DNA from: Oppiella nova
Lineage: Eukaryota > Arthropoda > Arachnida > Sarcoptiformes > Oppiidae
Assembly (NCBI GenBank): GCA_905397405.1
Contig: CAJPVJ010000117.1
Location: forward strand, 1-38,709
Reading direction: 5' to 3'
DNA length: 38,709 nucleotides
The stretch's first letter is position 1. Every line of letters begins with the position of its first letter. The notes below the pieces were generated by a model that saw only the letters and a program-made list of their open reading frames with translations, was not told the DNA's origin and made no database searches. Below, one piece after another: positions 1-10,635 of the stretch. The translations under genes were made by a program, and so were the position numbers.

Positions 1-658
1 ATTCTCATAAAAAATACATGGTGGTTTATGACAACTTTAAGTAATTTTGTAAATTCTGTAGATATAAATTTACAAGGTTTGACAAACTGAACTTGACTAC
101 TTTTTTACTCTCTTTTCAATACACTATCCTGTTTTTCTGGGGCATATGATTACAAAGTTAGAATTACATCTACAGTATATGAAAATTTTAAATATTATCA
201 GTTCATAAAAAACGCAATTCAATTTTACGCTGGTTGTTTGTAAATATTAAAAATAGTATTAGAAATGACCAAGATAGAGCCATTTATAATTTCTGCCAAG
301 TATAACAAAATTACTGAAAATTACGTATAGTTTAGACATACAAACTAATTTATTTTCTATGTTTTTAGTGAATTTTCAAACTTATATAACTTATGACCAG
401 CGTCATTTTAAAAAATGAATTTATATACAAAATTGTCGTCCATTCATCTGGCTGCAAGAATATGATCACTAGATTACTGTGCGATTATCCAGTCAAAAGA
501 TATAATCGAAAAACCACTGTATAATAGTTATGCCGAGGTATTATATACGGTAAATGATAACATGAGAATTTTAAATTAATGACCGTATACCGGTATACTG
601 TAATAAAATTATAACTCACAGTAGTGTTCAATATTTTATTATAGTAAATCATTCAAAT

Positions 659-1719
659 CTAAGCAAATGCTTTTTTCCAGTTATTTTTAAAGTCAACCAC
701 TCGTTGGAACTGTTGATCGTAACTTTGATTCTTAGAGTTAAGCCATTTGTTTGGTTCAATGTCTAGAAGTCCGGCAATCACTTCCTGGCAATGATCACAA
801 ATATACAGTAGAGTAAGACATGCATCGATTCAAATGATTGATAATTACTTTTCCAAAGTGTCGTGAAAATGANTGATTGATAATTACTTTTCCAAAGTGT
901 CGTGAAAATGAGTCCTCGTTTTCAATAACGTGAGCGAAACCTATATTTTTGGGTCCGAAGGTAACCCAAAAATAAGACAGACCTTTAGGTATCTATAAAT
1001 GAAAGCATTAGAATCATTAGTCTTATGAATGATGTGAATGAAAGTGAAATCAATACCAATCTAGTGATGGGTTTGTCTTTGATTTCAATGAGTTGTTTAT
1101 TGAGAGCCCATTCACTCTCGCACTCCATAATAGCTTTCTATGCAATATTAAATACATTGTAATCAATCGCTATACCAATACAACCAGTGATACTGTGCTT
1201 ACTTTGAAGAAGATTTTGGCTTCACTTTCATATTTGCTTTTAATAGGAATGCATTCAACAGTCAAATGTCTGTTTGTGTGACTTCTCTTCAAATAAGTCT
1301 CCATAAAGACAACACTCTTATTGTGGCGTTTGTCGAAGTATTTACAGATTTCATGCTTTCGTTCATTCATTTCAAGCAAACACTCCTCATCTGCACTAAT
1401 GGTTGACATATTTGAGTGACTTTTGCTTAATATATGACAAAATCCGGAGACAAACGGCTCAAAAGGGGTCAAACATATCAATGTCTTTTCGCCATTCGCT
1501 ACAATCAGTTGTCTCTCTATATTGTGTACACATTGTCTGCAATTGTCTTTGCCTTCACTCTCGTGTCTCATATAAGGCATGGATTCGTTTTTTCGTCTCT
1601 TATTCTTCGTCCGCATGTCTTCGTACTCCTCTTCGGGATAACGACTCACTCGCGAAGTGCTCGCAACGTATCTCTTAGTCTCGTCATCAGTGGTCGACTG
1701 TTTTGCTCTCAAATACATT
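659..1719 (-). pseudogene. CWF19L2: Truncated second copy of CWF19L2 (3' part)
   Basis: Minus-strand exons at 1203-1719, 1057-1137, 888-992 and 659-784 correspond one to one with those of the intact gene at 6610-8116, with the same splice sites and stop codon. The copy lacks the N-terminal third, because homology ends at 1719 inside the first exon and is replaced by TRMT5 sequence. Residue differences from the intact copy include Asn for His in the basic RRK segment, Ala for Val in the IVxNGE strand, and Leu for Met in METY. The last intron is 39 bases longer because of the N and flanking duplication. No start codon or promoter of its own is visible, so it is probably not a working gene, unless the join at 1719 is an assembly error. 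Confidence 0.85.
835..911. other. Single N flanked by an exact 38-bp duplication
   Basis: The only ambiguous base (873) is bracketed by identical 38-bp copies at 835-872 and 874-911. The other arm has this sequence once. The unit spans the end of the third CWF19L2 exon and the start of the next intron. This is the usual mark of a scaffold gap closed without merging overlapping contig ends, so it is probably an assembly artefact. Confidence 0.9.
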
Positions 1720-1846
1720 CCATGAGTTGCTCTTCAATCTCGACAAATGGCACACAAATTGTTTTATTGAATAAACTCTTATCCAAACACGTCATGCCTT
1801 TCACTGATTCTGGTGGTGATAAGCATCCAGTTGTCAGCGTTGACAT
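1709..1846 (-). CDS. TRMT5: TRMT5 N-terminal fragment, broken at a junction
   Basis: TRMT5 is the tRNA guanine-37 N1-methyltransferase. The 45-codon frame starts at 1846 and contains SPPESVKGMTCLDKSLFNKT, which matches the conserved N-terminal block of TRMT5 proteins (in human, SPPSDVRGMTKLDRTAFKKT). The similarity continues to about EEQLM. At 1719 the sequence switches to the inverted CWF19L2 copy and the frame stops two codons later (1709-1711). The catalytic part of the enzyme is therefore absent. An in-frame stop upstream supports the ATG at 1846. A plausible 5' UTR intron runs from 2008 down to 1848 (GTAAGT donor, AG just before the G preceding ATG). The recognition rests on about 30 residues recalled from the family, not on a search. 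Confidence 0.75.
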   Translation of the reverse strand: MSTLTTGCLSPPESVKGMTCLDKSLFNKTICVPFVEIEEQLMECI

Positions 1847-2815
1847 CCTCACAGTCAAAGACATTATCATTGAGTGCTTTCCAAAACACTTCCAAAACAG
1901 CTATTATACAAATAAGACACCAGTCATTGCAACTCAAACCACCATGCTCACCATACACTATGACTATTGGTCACCAGTTAAGCAAAGTATGATATGTGCT
2001 GTACTTACCATACAATTCAATATCATCGGTCACTACCACTTTCACTATCACTGTCACCACTGCCACCGGACAACACGTGTTAGATCTACTGTAATATTGA
2101 TGTAATGTTTGCGCATATGTTTGACAAACACACCGCTTGACTGCTTGAACACTATTTGAACACTATTTGAACACCTTTGCAATGAATGGTGAACTAATGC
2201 AAAAGTAGGGAACGACGGTTGGGCGGGCGCGTGAGTAATACGTCCATATGACCGCCCGCCCGCCTGCCCCCAATATGCCCAAAAAAATTAGAGGGGCTAA
2301 GCACTTCTCTCATATATTACGTCCAGTGATAAGGGATGAAAAGGGGAACAATTATTATTATTTGCAGACATATAGTATTTGTTGCACATTGGGCGCGACT
2401 TTACCAGACATTTTGTTAAATCTAGTAAAATACAGAATATTTTGTGGTTGTTTTTTAAACTAATTAGATGTTAGTAGTAAGGATAAATGTTTTGTAAAAG
2501 ACTAACTTTTGATATAACTTATAATTAATTAGAATTGGTTAGTCAATTAAGTTTTAATGTTAAAAACTTGGCGGGAGGGCACGTCTCGAATACGCCGGGC
2601 ATGCCCTGTGCGCGCCAAAGTACGCCTTGGAAGGCGTGGGCGGATGTCGTTCTCTAGTGATGACTGAATTGATGGTCAACTGTATTGATAACTGAGTTTG
2701 TGTTAAGTGTATGTAAGAGTGGTTAACAATAACTGACAACAAGTGGACTGAGTGTTGACATTGGATGTGATTTGTGGTGAAATGAGTGTCACTTTTGTTG
2801 GGTTCATATGATATG
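1847..2815. other. Spacer between TRMT5 start and UVRAG start
   Basis: This is a divergent spacer of about 970 bases. It holds the likely TRMT5 5' UTR intron, a short tandem repeat (gaacactattt, about 2.5 units, 2148-2176) and two GC-rich islands that stand out from the AT-rich background. One is near 2215-2275, where gggcgggc and gcccgccc can pair. The other is near 2568-2645. They could be promoter islands for the two genes or remnants of a foreign repeat. No further gene is supported. Confidence 0.5.
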
Positions 2816-4980
2816 ATGGACGCAATGATGGCTACCATTGACTTCTCGATGGACTCGAGGGTGAAGAAGAGTTATGTACCACTTGTCTCACAACAGGTTT
2901 GTCTCATTTGACACGATATGCCATTTGATGTAATAATGAATGATTGTCTCAATTGTAGTGTCATTTACGGCATATTCAACGCATTGCCGCCAGAAATATA
3001 AGACTTACAGTTACTCCACAAGAACCACACGAACTGAATGGCAAATCAAGTGATAGTGACATTGGATTCTGGTTTTCATTCGTTAACACTAACGAAGAAG
3101 TTGTCTACGAAAGTGAAACCATTTTCAGTTTGGTTGAGTATCACCTCAATTGATGCCTTTTATGATAACTAAGTGACATTTAATGGTTCCATTGATAGGC
3201 TCCCGAATGGAAGTGTCTGGAAAGCTGTTCCTTAAGACATTCAACTATCAATGAATTGATTGTAAGGCTCTATTATAGCCATACAATGAACACAGACTTG
3301 TGTGCAGACAAGACCTGTCAGGTGTCTGTGGATCAACTGCTTCTTGAGTGGAGAATCCATTTGAATGGTTTGGTATTCATTGGCGAAGAGATACCGAAAG
3401 ATAAGAGATTCAAAGACAATACCATTATATTGGGTCTAATGGAAGGCTTTTATACGAGCCTCGACTCCATAGCCAGCGATGAGTTACGCAATCACTTATG
3501 TCTTCGGCAGCAAACGATGACAGTGTTAGACGTAACCACTTTAAGACACTCTTACTGTCTGAATGTGTTGTATAGGATAGAAATGATGCAGAGAGTGATC
3601 ACACAAACACTGATTCTTGTGACCAACAGTCGCAACAAATTGGAGCAAATGTTGACACAAATGCTGGACACGAGTGAACTGAAGTCGAGGGTCGAGTTAA
3701 TGGAAGTGCGAGTGAAGAGTCTGGAGGAGCAGTTAGTTTGGGCCAAACATAGGCTCAGCACTTGTCGGGACATCAAAGCCAAGAATGAGAGCGAGATTTG
3801 CGAGAAAGGGATCGATATGTTGAACAAAATCCAGACTTTGAAGCAACAGAAGGAGAAAATGATAGCCAAGAGAGAGAAGTTGGATGAGACCAGAGATAAG
3901 GCACTGAAATGCAGGGCTCAGCTCAGTCTAAGACGCAAACAACTCATGTCTGATATTTGCAATATATATCCGGTGGTGCCCTTCCCTGACGGAAACGGAG
4001 GTTTCTCTATATGTGGCGTACATTTGCCCGATTCGGAGCACTTGGATGGACACGACGACACCATGATATCCATTGCCATCGGATATGTGACACATATATT
4101 AGTGATGATATCGCGCTTATTAGACGTAACGCTGAGGTATCACATGATATACTTTGGTTCCCGTTCTTCGATTGTCGACCACTTGAACGACAAACTCAGT
4201 GAAAACGACCGCATCTTTGCATTGCATTCAAAGAATTCAAAAGACAGACTTCACTTCAAATATGGAGTGTTTCTTATGAACAAAAATATCGCTCAATTGA
4301 GACATTATTTGGGTCTTCAGACCAAGGATTTGAGTGCAACGCTTCCTAATCTCTACACTTTGTTTAACGACAAACTGGTTCTCCTTAATAAAGAGTCAAT
4401 TAATGCTTCCAATTGTGACCATTTTGGACACATCGATGACTATTTGCGTCGAGAACTGGAAGTCATGCGGAACCACAACGACCCTCAAGAGGCCGGCCCT
4501 TCAAAAGCAAATGCAATTCGTTTAAGAAATTTGTCGAATGTTTGCAACAATTCGGTTAGAATTAAGAGCGAAAACCGAAACATTAGTCGTTCTCTCGATA
4601 AAGGCTTAAACGAAATGGTGGTCAACACCAACACCAACACCAACACCAACACCGCCTCCAAGTCTACCAATGATTCCCACGAATCCGTTTCATCACTTTC
4701 ATCTGACATTCATTACAATTCAATTGCCAAACATTTACTCAATTCTAAGCAAATGCATCATAACTTTAGTGAATCTGATTTCAAGCATTTGATCGAAAGA
4801 AAGAGATTTCAAGAATTAGACAAAAATCAAAAGAAATGTTGCGAAGGATGTGACGAGCAATTGACTAATGGCTTGAATGTGAACCGCGCCTCCAGTTCCG
4901 ACAGCTCTCCTCAAACTTACTTTTGGAGCCAATCTGACACTCATTTCAAACATTTAGACTATAATTCCGGCAAAAGTTAA
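2816..4980 (+). CDS. UVRAG: UVRAG (Vps38-like) autophagy and endosome protein
   Basis: UVRAG is the subunit of class III PI3-kinase complex II (with VPS34, VPS15 and Beclin 1) that controls autophagosome maturation and endosomal traffic. Exons are 2816-2896, 2959-3132 and 3199-4980. All junctions are phase 0 and give 678 aa, close to human UVRAG (699). The start gives MDAMMATIDFSMDSR, followed by the LRHIQRIAARNI segment typical of the family N-terminus and a C2-like region through about residue 170. A coiled coil follows at roughly 200-320, then the Vps38/UVRAG core including PVVPFPDGNGGFSICGVHLP and LRHYLGL. The C-terminal 200 residues are low-complexity (Ser/Asn), with an Asn-Thr repeat. 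The gene is head-to-head with the TRMT5 piece and tail-to-tail with NDUFA7. An AATAAA lies at 5168. Confidence 0.93.
4624..4653 (+). repeat. In-frame (AACACC)5 repeat in UVRAG
   Basis: Five exact hexamers encode Asn-Thr repeats in the disordered C-terminal region. The in-frame hexamer can change copy number without a frameshift, so length variation between individuals is likely. Confidence 0.95.
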
Positions 4981-5908
4981 CTACAATTATATTCCAAATT
5001 TAATATTTATTTTATCGTTCACTAGTTTTTATCAATCCTTGTGTGCTATCATACAATAGACCAGAACCGGTATTGTACTTTAAGTCATAGCACTGTACTG
5101 TACTTCATATTGTTTGCATTATTTATTATAGTTTTGTTCAATTTAATAATTCAGTAATTAATATTCAAATAAAATATACAGTATCTACATTGCAACCTGC
5201 AAATACAAAGTTTTATTGATTAGTTCAACGAATTGTAATAATTAATGAGGTGTTTTAGGCTTTCCACTGGTACTGTATCTTATACTGTATAAATCTGACA
5301 CAATATTCCCAATCAATGAGATGGTTAGACATAAATTGGTGGCTTTATCAAGATCTATGAAGTGATGCATTGATTCATTTGGAGGGAACCATTGAATCAC
5401 TGTTTTGATAATACAGTAGCAAAACATACTTTTAAATATTTACACTTACGGTATATGTAATAATGTCATAACCATTCATATGAATCATACGAATAATGAA
5501 TTAACAAATGAATCGGTTGCAACAATCACAATCACAATCACATGTACGCGAATATAATTATCCATTTTAAGTCCAAAAGAAATGTGATCACATGAATTTA
5601 AATTATTTCTTATAATTGATACCGGTACAAGTATTAAACTATCGTAATACCGTATTACGGTAATACTGTATACAATGGTCAAGTGATATCAATTGCAATT
5701 GCAATTGCATTTAATATCAAACTAAATTTATGAATCAAATTATAGTTATATATGAATACAGAAATGACTAACAATCATAACAATCGTGTTTTAGATAACT
5801 ATTAGTCTAATATAACAACTATTACTACAACTATGACTGTTATTACAGTTACAGTCACTACTGTTATATGAGTTAACTGTAACCGTAACCAGAGTTGCAA
5901 TCACACCA
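4981..5908. other. Tail-to-tail spacer between UVRAG and NDUFA7
   Basis: AT-rich 3' flanking DNA between two convergent genes. It contains the UVRAG polyadenylation signal and many copies of the words TACTGTA, TACAGTA and ACCGGTA, with short palindromes such as the one near 5645-5672. No coding region or RNA gene is visible. Confidence 0.6.
5168..5173 (+). terminator. AATAAA polyadenylation signal of UVRAG
   Basis: A canonical hexamer 188 bases past the UVRAG stop codon. It is the only perfect AATAAA close downstream on this strand. Confidence 0.5.
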
Positions 5909-6376
5909 TCAGTCCCACCGGTGAGTGAGTCCGGGTTTGGGTGCTTTCGTATGACTGGTGGACAGGGAGTTGTTAGCGTCTTCTCCATCTCCTGCATGTC
6001 CAGCACTCAGCTCTTTACTCGTACTCATCACCACCTGAACGGGTGGCTCAACCAGGCGTCGGGCATCACGAGTGTAGTAGTGGTTAGCACTTGTCTTATG
6101 GGAGGGTCCGCCAGGCAGTTCTGGTTGAGGACTAGGCCTGTAAATGCATGCACAGTGACATGATCATCATCACCACCATGGTCATATTGAAGCATACAGA
6201 CCTGGGTGACAGGTGCTGAGGTATACGCAACTGTTCATTCCATGAGCGCTACCATCGGATGATAAACAGTGTTAGTATTGACACAATTGGCATATCATAT
6301 GATGGGTTACCCCTCTCAAGAAGGCGCGAATCATCTGAATAACAGGTCCGACATCTCTATGATATGATGCACTCAT
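5909..6376 (-). CDS. NDUFA7: NDUFA7, complex I accessory subunit
   Basis: This is an accessory subunit of mitochondrial NADH:ubiquinone oxidoreductase. Exons on the minus strand are 6311-6376, 6202-6248 and 5909-6137. The chain closes exactly to 113 aa, the length of human NDUFA7. It begins MSASYHRDVGPVIQMIRAFL and contains PELPGGPSHKTSANHYYTRD, which matches the family hallmark LPxGPSHKLSxNYYxxRDxRR. The family's short conserved C-terminus ends here in LTHRWD. No long ORF shows it, because two of the three exons are 66 and 47 bases long. Its start lies 233 bases from that of CWF19L2, so the two genes probably share a bidirectional promoter. Its 3' end faces UVRAG. Confidence 0.9.
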
Positions 6377-6609
6377 AGCTGTGTAATGAATGGTCAGTCA
6401 CTGTGTGGTCACTGCAATGAACCACTCGTTCACTCATTCACTCAATTCAAGCCAAACTGAATGCAATAATAACTCACTGTTGCTGTCATAGAGTCAGTAC
6501 ATGGATGATGGGGAGGGAGTGTGTGTTTGTGTGTAACGGTATGTATGTATGGTCTGTGATATGACATGTTATTTGATGTGGTCAATGATGTGGTCAAATA
6601 TGTGGTGAA
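6377..6609. promoter_or_regulatory. Probable bidirectional promoter of NDUFA7 and CWF19L2
   Basis: Only 233 bases separate the two start codons, so both promoters and 5' UTRs must fit here. It contains a GT-rich stretch (about 6510-6545) and repeated TGTGGTC(A) words near 6577-6605. No TATA box in a convincing position is seen. Confidence 0.5.
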
Positions 6610-8116
6610 ATGTCGCGACACTTGTATTCTTCGAGTTCTGTGGCCGGAGATGATAGCAAACAGTGGTCTCATCTCATTGACAAGAATTGCTCACAAAATA
6701 CACGAATAAATCGCAAATTGAATGAAAAGAGAGACAAAGAGTTGATTGAAGAGAAGATAAGAGGAGAACGAGAGCTGAATCGATATGTGTTGACCACTGA
6801 CCATAAGTCTGCCATTGAATCTCAAGACAGACTATCAGGTGATGGCAGTAGTGACGGGACAAGTGTGAAGAAGTGGTCGACTGGTGGCTCACTGTCTGAA
6901 CGCAATGCTATAAATGCAAGACTTCTTAAAGCGGAACTCATGGGAAACGATGGACTCGTTTGTGAACTGAAAGCAAAACTCAAACAATTGGATGAAAGTG
7001 GAAGTGATTGTGAAAGGGATGTCACCGAACAGTCAACTGAGCGCTTGTATTCTGTGGAGAAGAGGGCCAACGAAGAGTCGATGTCTTTGAAGGAAATGTA
7101 TTTGAGAGCAAAACAGTCGACCACTGATGACGAGACTAAGAGATACGTTGCGAGCACTTCGCGAGTGAGTCGTTATCCCGAAGAGGAGTACGAAGACATG
7201 CGGACGAAGAATAAGAGACGAAAACACGAATCCATGCCTTATATGAGACACGAGAGTGAAGGCAAAGACAATTGCAGACAATGTGTGCACAATATAGAGA
7301 GACAACTGATTGTAGTGAATGGCGAGAAGACATTGATATGTTTGACCCCTTTTGAGCCGTTTGTCTCCGGATTTTGTCATATTTTAAGCAAAAGTCACTC
7401 AAATATGTCGACCATTAGTGCAGATGAGGAGTGTTTGCTTGAAATGAATGAACGAAAGCATGAAATCTGTAAATACTTCGACAAACGCCACAATAAGAGT
7501 GTTGTCTTTATGGAGACTTATATGAAGAGAAGTCACACAAACAGACATTTGACTGTTGAATGCATTCCTATTAAAAGCAAATATGAAAGTGAAGCCAAAA
7601 TCTTCTTCAAAGTAAGCACAGTATCACCGGTTGTATTGGTATAGCGATTGATTACAATGTATTGAATATTCCATAGAAAGCTATTATGGAGTGCGAGAGT
7701 GAATGGGCTCTCAATAAACAACTCATTGAAATCAAAGACAAACCCATCACTAGATTGGTATTCATTTCACTTTCATTCACATCATTCATAATACTAATGA
7801 TTCTAATGCTTTAATTTATAGATACCTAAAGGTCTGTCTTATTTTTGGGTTACCTTCGGACCCAAAAATATAGGTTTCGCTCACGTTATTGAAAACGAGG
7901 ACTCATTTTCACGACACTTTGGAAAAGTAATTATCAATCATTTGAATCGATGCATATCTTACTCTACTGTATATTTGTGATCATTGCCAGGAAGTGATTG
8001 CCGGACTTCTAGACATTGAACCAAACAAATGGCTTAACTCTAAGAATCAAAGTTACGATCAACAGTTCCAACGAGTGGTTGACTTTAAAAATAACTGGAA
8101 AAAAGCATTTGCTTAG
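6610..8116 (+). CDS. CWF19L2: CWF19L2, CwfJ-family spliceosome protein
   Basis: Fungal relatives (Cwf19) act in spliceosome and lariat handling. Exons are 6610-7611, 7677-7757, 7822-7926 and 7991-8116, all phase 0, giving 437 aa. Residues about 95-120 (INARLLKAELMGN) match the conserved linker of CWF19L2. From about 215 comes the HIT-like CwfJ C-terminal domain 1, with CRQC (half of its metal-binding set), LICLTPFEPFVSGFCHI and the RHLTVECIPI strand. The second CwfJ domain follows, with KAIMECESEWALNKQL, IPKGLSYFWVTFG, GFAHVIE and LLDIEPNKWLN. The protein is much shorter than human (about 890 aa), lacking most of the basic N-terminal region. An upstream exon cannot be excluded. From 7095 on, the gene is duplicated in inverted orientation at 1-1719. 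Confidence 0.92.
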
Positions 8117-8773
8117 ATTTGAATGATTTACTATAATAAAATATTGAACACTACTGTGAGTTATCATTTATTACAGTATACCGGTATACGGTCATTAATT
8201 TAAAATTCTCATGTTATCATTTACCGTATATAATACCTCGGCACAACTATTATACAGTGGTTTTTCGGTTATATCTTTTGACTGGATAATCGCACAGTAA
8301 TCTAGTGATCATATTCTTGTAGCCAGATGAATGGACGACAATTTGGTATATAAATTCATTTTTTAAAATGACGCTGGTCATAAGTTATATAAGTTTGAAA
8401 ATTCACTAAAAACATAGAAAATAAATTAGTTTGTATGTCGAAACTATACGTAATTTTCAGTAATTTTGTTATACTTGGCAGAAATTATAAATGGCTCTAT
8501 CTTGGTCATTTCTAATACTATTTTTAATATTTAAAAACAACCAGCGTAAAATTGAATTGCGTTTTTTATGAACTGATAATATTTAAAATTTTCATATACT
8601 GTAAATGTAATTCTAACTTTGTAATCATATGCCCCAGAAAAACAGAATAGTGTATTGAAAAGAGAGTAAAAAAGTAGTCAAGTTCAGTTTGTCAAACCTT
8701 GTAAATTTATATCTACAGAATTTACAAAATTACTTAAAGTTGTCATAAACCACCATGTATTTTTTATGAGAAT
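7095..8773. repeat. Right arm of the large inverted duplication
   Basis: Reverse complement of 1-1719, covering the 3' two-thirds of CWF19L2 and about 650 bases of downstream DNA. The 40-base length difference between arms is almost fully explained by the N-associated duplication in the left arm. The arms are separated by 5.4 kb of unique sequence, so the whole 8.8 kb could form a cruciform or large hairpin. Confidence 0.95.
8135..8140 (+). terminator. AATAAA polyadenylation signal of CWF19L2
   Basis: A canonical hexamer 19 bases after the stop codon. It is also present in the inverted copy on the minus strand. Confidence 0.55.
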
Positions 8774-8948
8774 TTTAGTATAATTTTCAAACTTAAATAA
8801 CTTATGACCATGGTCACTTTAAAAATAAATAACTATACCTAATTGTCGTCCATGCATATGGCTATAAGAATATAATCACTAGATTTCTGTGCGAATAGCT
8901 GTCAAAAGATATAATCGAAAAACCACTGTATAATAGTTATGCTGAAGC
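8236..8948. mobile_element. Non-autonomous DNA element with long terminal inverted repeats
   Basis: Bases 8774-8948 are a diverged reverse complement of about 8236-8408, enclosing about 365 bases that read the same as 1-365 reversed. The ends read about cactattatacagtggtttt, then cggttatatcttttgac, and the mirror image. The inner boundary TA|CAGTGG resembles Tc1/mariner-type ends, although the repeat appears to continue a few bases further out. No transposase is encoded, so this is a MITE or foldback-like element inserted about 120 bases past CWF19L2. The left arm carries a second copy (1 to about 536), whose outer inverted repeat lies off the window. Confidence 0.7.
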
Positions 8949-10561
8949 ATGTATAAATTATACAGTATTATCAAATTGATTAAATTGATTGAGCAATGTT
9001 TCAAAACTATTTAACGCTTAACATGACATGTATGGTTCAAAATTGATTTTATATTATTATTCCTGTAACTTTCAATTACAATGATATACAATTTGCCATA
9101 TGGACCTACCTGGGTTATATTAAATAATCGATTTAATAAATAACTTTTCAAGTTTTTAGCAACTTTATTAACTTTTTAATAACTATTTAATGATTTTTGT
9201 ATTTTTATACAAAAAAGTCAATGAATTGTAAATAATTCATTGATATACTGTAAAAACAAACTACAATTTGTTAGAAAAATATTGAAAAACTGTCGAACAA
9301 ATTATAAACCTATCTATTTATTAATCTGGAAATAGATTTGTAAGTCCTCAAGAGTTGGATTGTTTTAAGTATTCTATAGTCAACTAACTAATTGTGATAT
9401 TGATTGGAGTTTTTCGGCTTATAAATTAATTTGAAGTGATGGGCGACTCAATATGAGTGAACAGAATCTCTCGAAATACCTTTTTATTAAATATAACTCA
9501 AAAAATCAAATAATTTGTATGATTTTTGCGGAAAAATAAATAACTTTTAAGTACATGTAACTATTTGACAGTTTTTTAGTAACTTTTTTAGTGACTATCA
9601 AGGTTGTTTTTACCACCTTTGGATCCAGTCTACACATTACTGTAACACACAGTATGTAGCACAGTACAGTATGTGCTACAATAATAATTACTACAATTAT
9701 TGTAGTACAATTACAGCTTGAAATGTATTTTCTAGAGTTTATTCTGCACCGACCTACTGTATCCACATGACGTCAATTTCCATTCATTGAACTGTAAATG
9801 ACTACAATCCGTATTAAAACTACCGCCAAACTTTTCAAGATTATTTTGTTCCTAAAATCAATAATAATAATACAGAATCATATAAAATTTCAAACATTAT
9901 AAATATATGTATACTTTATTATTATCGTGTAATATTAATCATTATAAAATATAATGTGACATACAGATAATTATATAAATCGACAAATACAATACAATAC
10001 TGTAGTTATCAACCTATAATAATTCTAACATGAAGTTCTCAATAATATTCTGTAGCTTAACAAAAGTTTTTATCATTCATGAAATAGTAATACAGTAATA
10101 TGATAGTGTTTCCATTAAGTCTAACCTATTTTGGACAATCATTTATTTGAGAACATAATCAATTATGAAATATCTATATTTTTATTTATTTTTAATCAAT
10201 TATAGTACCGGTAATAAGAAGTTAGATATCAATAATGTTAGACATCTAACTAAAATAATGTTTAATTACTATAAGGTTACTTAAGTTACTAATTTTCTAT
10301 AATGGACTACAATTCTCTTTCTACATCTACCGTATAATATCACTAACTTATAAGACTTATCGTTAGAGTAAGTAATAAAAAGTGCTATACTTTAAATTAT
10401 TTACTACCTTTTATACAGTATAATATTCCTGTATTATATAATATTTTCATATTATTTATGGTATGAATTTCATTTTTAAATAATAGTGTTATCTGTTAAC
10501 TTATTCTTATATATATATCAGTATATATATATATATATCATTTCAGTATATTTCAGACATC

Positions 10562-10608
<47 letters not shown>

Positions 10609-10635
10609 TTAGTGAGAATCCAATGATAAAGTAAT
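8949..10635. other. AT-rich spacer between CWF19L2 and the ABC transporter
   Basis: About 1.7 kb of strongly AT-rich DNA with no supported gene. Two segments starting aataaataactttt (near 9136 and 9536) look like diverged copies of one short repeat. A run of TA dinucleotides (10508-10540) and a long GA microsatellite lie just past the transporter 3' end. Confidence 0.6.
10566..10615. repeat. (GA)25 microsatellite
   Basis: An uninterrupted run of 25 GA units, about 20 bases from the stop codon of the ABCG gene, so it probably lies in the 3' UTR as (TC)n on the transcript. Confidence 0.97.

Larger units (their letters stand above)
1..1719. repeat. Left arm of a large inverted duplication
   Basis: This stretch is the near-identical reverse complement of 7095-8773. 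The first bases of the window match the bases ending at 8773, and similarity stops abruptly at 1719/7095. The arm holds the last four coding exons of CWF19L2, its 3' flank and part of a long-TIR element. Differences are few: three amino acid changes over 172 aligned codons of the largest exon, scattered intron changes, and one 38-bp duplication next to an N. The arm starts exactly at the window edge, so its true outer end is not visible. It may be a real duplication or two alleles joined in the assembly. Confidence 0.95.

Noticed and set aside
1434-2105. A 223-codon open frame on the plus strand
   Set aside because: It is antisense to the CWF19L2 copy and the TRMT5 piece, both of which are recognisable on the minus strand. 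The plus-strand product resembles nothing and runs across the junction.
5921-6163. 80-codon plus-strand frame
   Set aside because: It is the antisense shadow of the NDUFA7 last exon.
9506-9766. 86-codon open frame on the minus strand in the spacer
   Set aside because: Low-complexity translation, no domain, no splice partners and AT-rich composition like the surrounding spacer.
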